Below are positions 14,110-18,373 of a stretch of DNA of 18,373 nucleotides, in pieces. The DNA comes from CAZJNX01 sp964547415 (lineage in GTDB: Bacteria > Pseudomonadota > Alphaproteobacteria > Rhizobiales > Amorphaceae). Numbering within the stretch: position 1 is the first letter of the stretch; each line of letters starts with the position of its first letter. The translations under genes and the position numbers were made by a program. Under the pieces are notes generated by a model. That model had not been told where the DNA came from, ran no database searches, and saw only the letters and a program-made list of their open reading frames with translations. Where the stretch lies: contig CAZJNX010000090.1 in NCBI GenBank assembly GCA_964547415.1, forward strand, positions 1 through 18,373, given 5' to 3'.

Positions 14110-15412
14110 CCTCCTCGTCGCCCTGGCGACCGTCGGCTCGCTGCTAGCCCTCCTCGCCGCGGGCATCCCGGTCGCCTTCGCGATGGCGACCGTCGCCATC
14201 GTCGGCCTCTACCTGTCGGTCGGCGAGCGCTTCCTCCTGTCGACCATCGAGACGCTACCCTACAACATCGCGAGCCAGTACACCTTCGTGGTGGTGCCGA
14301 TGTTCGTGCTCATGGGCATCATCACCTCGAAGTCGGGCCTGGTGGGGGACCTCTATACGGCCGCCTACCGGCTGACGAGCCGCGTGCGCGGCAGCCTCTA
14401 CATGACGACGATCCTGAGCTCGGGCGCCTTCGCGGCCGCCTCGGGCTCCACCGTGGTGTCCTCGGGCGTCTTCACGCGGATGGCGCTGCCGGAGATGCGG
14501 CGCCTCGGCTATCCGCCGGGCGTTTCGGCGGGCTGCATCGCGGCGGCGGGGACGCTGGCGGCCATGATCCCGCCGTCGATCGCCATGGTGCTCTACGCGG
14601 TGCTGACCGACCAGTCGATCGGCGCGCTACTCATCGCGGGCATCGTGCCCGGCCTGTTGTCCATGGTCGCCTTCATGGTGGGGATCCGCCTCTTCCTCGT
14701 CTTCCGGCCCGACTGGGCGCCGGAGACGACCGAGCGCTTTTCCCTCGCCGAGAAGGGCTCGGCGATCCTGAAGGTGTGGGGGATCGCGCTCCTCGCCCTC
14801 CTCGTGATCGGCGGGATCTACATGGGCTGGTTCTCGCCGTCCGCGGCCGGGGCCGTCGGGGCGGCGGGCGCGCTCCTCATCAGCCTCGCCCAGGGCCGCC
14901 TGTCGGGCCGGGACCTGTGGGCCTCGCTGGTGGACGCGGCGAAGATCTCCGCCACCATCTTCCTCATCATCATGGCGGGCCTGCTCCTGTCCCGCTTCCT
15001 CCTGATCAGCGGGGTGATCCGGGAGGCGAACGACCTCGTCACCACCATGGCGGTGGACCCGGCCGTCTTCCTCGCCGTCGTCGTGGTGGTGTTCCTCGTC
15101 CTCGGCATGTTCGTCGACGCCATCTCCATGCTGGTGCTGACCCTGCCGTTCCTGTTCCCGGTGAGCCAGGCCCTCGGCATCGACCCGATCTGGTTCGGCG
15201 TCGTCGTGACCAAGCTCGTGGAGATCGCGGCGATCACCCCGCCGGTGGGCCTCAACCTCTACGCGGTCCTGTCGACGGCGGACCGGCAGGTGACGGCGGG
15301 TGCCCTCTTTCGCGGTGTCCTCCCCTTCCTCGTCATCGAGCTGGTGGTGCTGGCGATTCTCCTTTCGGTCCCGGCCCTTGCCACCTGGCTTCCGTCCCGG
15401 ATGCTGGGCTGA
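14102..15412 (+). CDS. dctM: TRAP transporter large permease subunit (DctM family)
   Basis: Inner-membrane permease of 436 residues, the usual DctM length, with about 12 helices. Family motifs: YTFVVVPMFVLMGIIT (60-75), GAFAAASGSTVVSSGVFTR (108-126), GTLAAMIPPSIAMVLY (150-165) and TPPVGLNLYAV (379-389). The two hairpin regions holding GTLAAMIPPSI and TPPVG correspond to the Na+ and substrate sites in the two inverted halves of known TRAP structures. It moves the substrate handed over by DctP, driven by a Na+ gradient, which the antiporter operon upstream could help maintain (inference). The start is fixed by the eight-base overlap with dctQ. A hairpin 20 bases past the stop probably ends the operon. 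Confidence 0.93.
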   Translation: MDSLLVALATVGSLLALLAAGIPVAFAMATVAIVGLYLSVGERFLLSTIETLPYNIASQYTFVVVPMFVLMGIITSKSGLVGDLYTAAYRLTSRVRGSLYMTTILSSGAFAAASGSTVVSSGVFTRMALPEMRRLGYPPGVSAGCIAAAGTLAAMIPPSIAMVLYAVLTDQSIGALLIAGIVPGLLSMVAFMVGIRLFLVFRPDWAPETTERFSLAEKGSAILKVWGIALLALLVIGGIYMGWFSPSAAGAVGAAGALLISLAQGRLSGRDLWASLVDAAKISATIFLIIMAGLLLSRFLLISGVIREANDLVTTMAVDPAVFLAVVVVVFLVLGMFVDAISMLVLTLPFLFPVSQALGIDPIWFGVVVTKLVEIAAITPPVGLNLYAVLSTADRQVTAGALFRGVLPFLVIELVVLAILLSVPALATWLPSRMLG

Positions 15413-15431
15413 CGCCGCCGGTCCCCGCGGC

Positions 15432-15448
15432 GAGGCCCGCCGGGCCTT
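15432..15448 (+). terminator. Terminator-like hairpin after dctM
   Basis: GAGGCCC, loop GCC, GGGCCTT form a 6-bp stem plus a G-U pair, starting 20 bases after the dctM stop. Only two T residues follow, so its strength is uncertain. Confidence 0.45.
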
Positions 15449-15617
15449 CCGAGGGTGGATCGGCCGCGCGCGACGGCGGGAGGCGGATCGGCCGCGCCGC
15501 GACACTGGCTGTGTCGGCGAACGCGTGCCACCGCCGAGCGGCCGTGGCGTTGCGCAAGGCTCCGGACAGGGCGGCGCCCCGGGCAGCGTTGGACCGGGTC
15601 TTCGCCGGCGACCGGCT

Positions 15618-15639
15618 CCCGCCACGCCGCCGTGGCGGG
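15618..15639. terminator. Strong hairpin upstream of the tRNA promoter
   Basis: CCCGCCACG, loop CCGC, CGTGGCGGG form a perfect 9-bp stem, 16 bases before the -35 of the tRNA promoter. It could insulate the tRNA gene from readthrough out of the TRAP operon. The rest of the 305-bp gap between dctM and the tRNA shows no gene. Confidence 0.45.
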
Positions 15640-15655
15640 GATTGTCCGAGGGGGC

Positions 15656-15684
15656 TTGCATTCCGCCCCTCTCCCGTCTACGTC
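15656..15684 (+). promoter_or_regulatory. tRNA-Arg promoter
   Basis: TTGCAT (15656-15661), a 17-bp C-rich spacer, TACGTC (15679-15684), ending 33 bases before the tRNA. The -35 and spacer length are near consensus and the position suits a stable-RNA promoter. Confidence 0.5.
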
Positions 15685-15717
15685 CCTTCCGGCGAGGCCG
15701 CGCCCACACTGGCCTCG

Positions 15718-15794
15718 GCGCCGGTAGCTCAGCTGGATAGAGCACCAGACTACGAATCTGGGGGTCGGGAGTTCGAATCTTCCCCGGCGCGCCA
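15718..15794 (+). tRNA. tRNA-Arg (anticodon ACG), CCA encoded
   Basis: A complete cloverleaf can be drawn. The acceptor GCGCCGG (15718-15724) pairs with CCGGCGC (15784-15790), followed by discriminator G and encoded CCA (15792-15794). The D stem is GCTC/GAGC (15727-15730, 15740-15743). The anticodon stem is CCAGA/TCTGG with loop CTACGAA, placing ACG at 34-36 (15752-15754). The variable loop is five bases. The T stem is GGGAG/CTTCC with loop TTCGAAT. A34 is normally converted to inosine by TadA, so that it reads CGU, CGC and CGA. The gene is a common integration target for mobile elements. Confidence 0.96.
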
Positions 15795-16448
15795 AAAACC
15801 CCCGCAAATTCAATCACTTACGGAAGCGGCCTCCAAGCCCTGGTGACCCGGGTGACCTTCGGGTAAGCAGGAGGTAAGCAGCCGGTTGTCGGTTCGCCGC
15901 CGGAGCGTTCTCCGATCCCCTGATTCTGTTCGTGAAAGAGATGCGGCCGTCCAGGCCGTCCGGAGCCGCGGTGACGGCGGCCGTTCCGGCGTGCCGTCCC
16001 GTCTCGGTCTCCGTCCACGTCGTCCATACCTCGGGCGGGGCCGCAGGCGACCGCCGTTCTCGTTCTTGAGGTCGGTGCCTTCGGCGGGCGGGGGCGTTTC
16101 GCGCACCGGGCCCTTCACGTCCGGTCCCTGGCCGATCGCATGCGCATCATGGCGCGGCCTTGCATCTTCATGTCGACACCCTCGCACACACGGCTCGTTC
16201 GCCCGTGCTCCACGGGCGACCGTGACGGACCCGCTCCCGGACGGTCCGGACGCGGAATTGGTCGCCGAATATGCGCCCCGGGATCGGACGAACGGGCCGC
16301 GGACCGATCCGTCAGGCGGCGGTCAATCGTTGCCGGCCGGTTGGCTGTCGTGCGGCGGCAGAAGGAGACGGAGGGCCCGGTCTGGCGCGGTGGGATCGCG
16401 CGTCGGCGCAAGGGGGCCGCTCGGCCCGGATTGGAGGGTGACAGTGGG
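15795..16448. other. 650-bp stretch without a gene downstream of the tRNA
   Basis: Apart from the heptamer repeats, I see small hairpins at 15901-15914 (CGGAG/CTCCG) and 16201-16217 (GCCCGTG, loop CTC, CACGGGC) but no protein. The open frames on both strands translate to Arg/Pro/Gly-rich sequence without motifs. Codon-position GC bias is weak here compared with the genes to the left, which fits non-coding or decayed island DNA. Confidence 0.5.
15842..15890. repeat. Row of 11-bp-spaced heptamer repeats downstream of the tRNA
   Basis: GGTGACC (15842), GGTGACC (15851), GGTAAGC (15862), GGTAAGC (15873) and a weaker GGTTGTC (15884) lie in direct orientation with spacings of 9, 11, 11 and 11. Helical phasing and the position about 50 bases past the tRNA 3' end resemble integrase arm-type sites of tRNA-targeting elements. 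No integrase gene is present in the window. Confidence 0.45.
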
Positions 16449-16451
16449 ATG
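16433..16451 (+). promoter_or_regulatory. Ribosome site favouring a start at 16449
   Basis: GGAGGG (16433-16438) lies ten bases before the ATG at 16449, whose frame begins MRDLLLAR, a plausible signal-peptide n-region. The frame encoding the SH3 domains opens later with an ATG at 16478 that has no ribosome site, so this decides in favour of a start at 16449 followed by a frame change. Confidence 0.4.
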
Positions 16452-16477
16452 CGGGATCTTCTCCTTGCGCGCGCCGG

Positions 16478-17236
16478 ATGGCGGCTTCTGCTTGCAACGC
16501 GCTTTCTGCGACGGTCCTTGCCGGCGGTCCCGCGCCCGCGGGCGCCGCGGAAGGAGAGTTGCAGCTCCGCTACCTCGTCGGGCTGGATCCGGAGGGGGAA
16601 AACTGGCTCGCGCTGCGTTCCGAGCCGTCAGGCAGGTCCGGACGGCGTCTGGCGAAACTCGACCCTCGAACGCTCCTCTTGTCGACGGGCCGGTCGAGCA
16701 GCCGCTGGATGGAGGTGGAGGTCGTCACCACGGAGCACGCCGGTCGGCGTGGCTGGGTGTTCGACCGCTACGTCGGGTGCTGTCTCGATGTGTCGTCGCG
16801 CGACGCCTTCCACTTCGTGTCGCCGCGAATCTCGTTGTCGCTGCGGGATGGCCCGGGCATCGGCGCCCGGCGCCTCGCAGTGATGAACGGCGGCACGCTG
16901 CTCGCGCCGCTCGGCGCGGCGGTCGCCGGTGACGGCCGGACCTGGCTTCCGGTGGAGGTGCTTACGACCGACCGGCGGGGCGCGCGGATGGGCCTCCACC
17001 CGCTACGTCGAGTGCTGCGTGCGTCCGGTGGGGCTTCCGCCGCCCCCACCGAGGTCCGCGCCGCCCGTCGCCTCGACCGTTCCGGGCACCGCCCCCGCCC
17101 CGCCGTCGATCGCGGGCACCGGTACCGGCTTCGTCGTCGGCGCCGACGGCGAGATCCTGACGAACGCGCATGTCGTCGACGGATGCGTCGGCCTCGAGGT
17201 CGCGGGTCACGGCGCAGCGACGCTGATCGCCACTGA
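16478..17236 (+). CDS. Secreted SH3-repeat protein, N-terminal half of a frameshifted SH3/trypsin-like protease
   Basis: The frame that makes sense runs from about 16470 to 16985. Residues 1-24 (counting from the ATG at 16478) look like the core and cleavage end of a signal peptide (ATVLAGGPAPAGAA, then EGE). Two bacterial SH3-like repeats follow, at about residues 30-102 and 111-170. Both contain W-x-x-V-E-V-x-T-T, and the first ends RRGWVFDRYVGCC. The second repeat stops making sense after TTDRRGAR; its natural ending, GWASTRYVECC, is in the next frame, where the protease domain follows. Codons after 16985 in this frame are therefore spurious. The true start is probably 16449, again in another frame. 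The gene is broken, phase-variable or mis-sequenced. SH3 repeats commonly bind peptidoglycan or protein in the envelope. Confidence 0.55.
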   Translation: MAASACNALSATVLAGGPAPAGAAEGELQLRYLVGLDPEGENWLALRSEPSGRSGRRLAKLDPRTLLLSTGRSSSRWMEVEVVTTEHAGRRGWVFDRYVGCCLDVSSRDAFHFVSPRISLSLRDGPGIGARRLAVMNGGTLLAPLGAAVAGDGRTWLPVEVLTTDRRGARMGLHPLRRVLRASGGASAAPTEVRAARRLDRSGHRPRPAVDRGHRYRLRRRRRRRDPDERACRRRMRRPRGRGSRRSDADRH

Positions 17237-17732
17237 CGTCTTCAACGACCTTGCGGTCCTGCGGATCGACCGGGCTGCCACGAGGAAGCGCCTGACCCTG
17301 CGGGACTTCGGACCGCGCGTCGGCGACGAGGTGCTCGTCGTGGGCTACCCGCTAGGGTCGATGCTCGCAAACGCCCTGTCGGTGACGACGGGCAATCTGT
17401 CGGCGCTGAGCGGCGTCGGCGGTGACGCGCGCCACCTGCAGATGACGGCACCGGTCCAGCCGGGCAACTCCGGCGGCCCGCTCCTCGACCGCGCCGGCAA
17501 CGTCGTCGGCGTCGTCGTCGCGCGACTCGACGACCAGGCGACGTTCGCGGCCGCGGGAGCGCTGCCGCAAAACGTCAACTTCGCCATCAAGGCGCCGGTG
17601 GTGCGCGCCTTTCTGGAAGCACGCGGCGTCGACCACGCGCTCGACCGGGAGCCAGCGATCGCCGAGCGCACCGTCGCCGACGTGGTCGAGGCCGTCCGCG
17701 GCTCCGTGGTGCAGGTCGTCTGCCTGCGCTGA
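16929..17732 (+). CDS. Trypsin-like (S1C/HtrA-type) serine protease domain, C-terminal half of the frameshifted gene
   Basis: From 16986 this frame gives the end of the second SH3 repeat (GWASTRYVECC), a Pro-rich linker and a chymotrypsin-fold protease. The catalytic triad is complete: His in TNAHVVDGC (codon 17169-17171), Asp in NDLAVLRI (17247-17249) and Ser in QPGNSGGPLLD (17469-17471). GTGFVVGADGEILTNAHVV is typical of HtrA-like proteases, but there is no PDZ domain; the protein ends about 70 residues after the Ser. Joined to the SH3 half and the signal peptide, the product would be an envelope or secreted protease of about 427 residues. The GTG at 16929 is only the first start in this frame and is unlikely to be used. 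It converges on the minus-strand ATPase gene with 23 bases between stops. Confidence 0.7.
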   Translation: MTAGPGFRWRCLRPTGGARGWASTRYVECCVRPVGLPPPPPRSAPPVASTVPGTAPAPPSIAGTGTGFVVGADGEILTNAHVVDGCVGLEVAGHGAATLIATDVFNDLAVLRIDRAATRKRLTLRDFGPRVGDEVLVVGYPLGSMLANALSVTTGNLSALSGVGGDARHLQMTAPVQPGNSGGPLLDRAGNVVGVVVARLDDQATFAAAGALPQNVNFAIKAPVVRAFLEARGVDHALDREPAIAERTVADVVEAVRGSVVQVVCLR

Positions 17733-17747
17733 TCGAAACGCCCCCAT

Positions 17748-17765
17748 GGCCGCCCTTACGCGGCC
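17748..17765. terminator. Hairpin between convergent protease and ATPase genes
   Basis: GGCCGC, loop CCTTAC, GCGGCC form a 6-bp stem spanning the TAA of the minus-strand gene and starting 16 bases after the protease stop. There is no T tract; a role in termination is uncertain. Confidence 0.3.
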
Positions 17766-18373
17766 GATCGTGCTCGCCGGAAGGAGATGCGGCGGTCGCC
17801 GCTGTGCTTGCGCTCGACGTCCCAGCCGCGGTCGCGCAGGAGCGGCGAGATGCGGTTGATCCGCGTTCCCAGGGCTGCCGGCGTCGAAGGCCACCTGAGA
17901 TCCCTCCGGGTCTCGGGTGGGGCGCGGTCGTCGAGTTCGCGGACGAGGTCGGTCGCCGTGCCGTCCCATTCGTCCGTGCCCCGCGCCTCGAGGAAGGCCA
18001 AGAGCGCGACGGCGACCGGGTCGTTCTCGAACGCCGTGTCGCGACCGCTCCTCTGATTGGAGGCGAACGCCTGCAGGAACGCGTCCGCTTCGAAGCCGAG
18101 CCCGGGACAGGCCGCCACGCTGCGCTTGGCGAAGTCGGCCATCCGCGGGAGCGACGAAAGGCGCGTCGCCGGCAGTCCCGAGAGCATGCGGACCAGCCCG
18201 TCGCAAAGGGTGCCGAGGATCCGCGGATGCCAGAAGGCGAATTCCTCCCAGAATGCCTCCTCCGCCCGCCGCCTGTCCTGCGCGATGCGCGGCAGGTGGA
18301 GCGCGATGCACCGGTCCGCGAGGTCCGGCCGGCTCGCGAGATCCGGGATCCCGTTCATGACGACGGGGTTCGC
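17756..18373 (-). CDS. C-terminal part of a primase/helicase-type ATPase of mobile elements (runs off the window)
   Basis: The frame is open to the window edge, and the visible 205 residues are a C-terminus. The first residues, NPVVMNGIPDLASRPDLADR followed by CIALHLPRI, match the post-Walker B/sensor and Asp-Leu-x-x-Arg region of D5/DUF927-type ATPases that accompany primases in phages, plasmids and islands. An all-helical lid follows (EEAFWEEFAFWHPRILGTL, RLSSLPRMADFAKRSVAACP). The end resembles a winged helix (TPAALGTRINRISPLLRDRG, then RRISF). The Met at 18356-18358 is internal, not the start; the Walker motifs must lie beyond 18373. Presence next to a tRNA with putative arm sites supports an integrated element. 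The exact family needs a profile search. Confidence 0.65.
   Translation of the reverse strand, partial: ANPVVMNGIPDLASRPDLADRCIALHLPRIAQDRRRAEEAFWEEFAFWHPRILGTLCDGLVRMLSGLPATRLSSLPRMADFAKRSVAACPGLGFEADAFLQAFASNQRSGRDTAFENDPVAVALLAFLEARGTDEWDGTATDLVRELDDRAPPETRRDLRWPSTPAALGTRINRISPLLRDRGWDVERKHSGDRRISFRRARSAA

Noticed and set aside
15810..16187. Minus-strand frames just after the tRNA as an integrase gene
   Set aside because: The position is right for an integrase, but neither frame shows the Arg-His-x-x-Arg-Tyr signature or any catalytic-domain motif; the phased repeats fall inside them.
15886..16932. Plus-strand open frame of 348 codons after the tRNA
   Set aside because: It is Arg/Gly/Pro-rich throughout, has no domain, and overlaps the better supported SH3 frame; it is a product of high GC.

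Overview
The window is very GC-rich chromosomal DNA. The gene set (an Mrp/Mbh-type antiporter operon, a CaiB/BaiF CoA-transferase, a TRAP dicarboxylate-type transporter, and an alphaproteobacterial-style tRNA promoter and island-type ATPase) best fits a free-living, possibly marine, alphaproteobacterium. That placement is an inference from gene content, since there is no rRNA or marker gene here.

Region 1 (1-472) is non-coding apart from what looks like the decayed C-terminal tail of an IS110-family transposase. Region 2 (473-8623) is one plus-strand operon for a multisubunit monovalent cation/proton antiporter. Its order is E, F, G, a fused MbhD-MbhE-MnhB protein, C, and then three consecutive NuoM/NuoN-like proton-channel subunits. 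Apart from one gap, neighbouring genes share ATGA or GTGA stop/start overlaps. The order matches the ion-pumping module of archaeal membrane-bound hydrogenase (MbhA-H). There is no separate full-length MnhA and no hydrogenase gene. The gap (1578-2690), between mnhG and the mnhB fusion, holds four tandem decayed copies of mnhG, each ending in a recognisable remnant of the mnhG-stop/mnhB-start junction. This is the most unusual structure in the window.

Region 3 (8649-15412) is an organic-acid uptake and CoA-metabolism locus. A minus-strand class III CoA-transferase is divergent from a plus-strand set: an ECHDC3-like crotonase-fold protein lacking both catalytic glutamates, an acyl-CoA synthetase, and a three-gene TRAP transporter (P, Q, M). 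A plausible reading is that the TRAP system imports a carboxylate, the ligase or CoA-transferase converts it to a thioester, and the crotonase-fold protein acts on that thioester. The substrate cannot be told from sequence. A strong hairpin separates dctP from dctQM.

Region 4 (15413-18373) has a terminator-like hairpin, a promoter and a tRNA-Arg(ACG) with encoded CCA. About 50 bases after the tRNA is a row of 11-bp-spaced heptamer repeats resembling integrase arm sites. Beyond this come a 650-bp stretch without a gene, a secreted SH3-repeat/trypsin-like protease gene whose reading frame is broken at GC-dinucleotide runs, and the C-terminal part of a minus-strand primase/helicase-type ATPase that runs off the window end. 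This side reads as the edge of a tRNA-associated accessory region.
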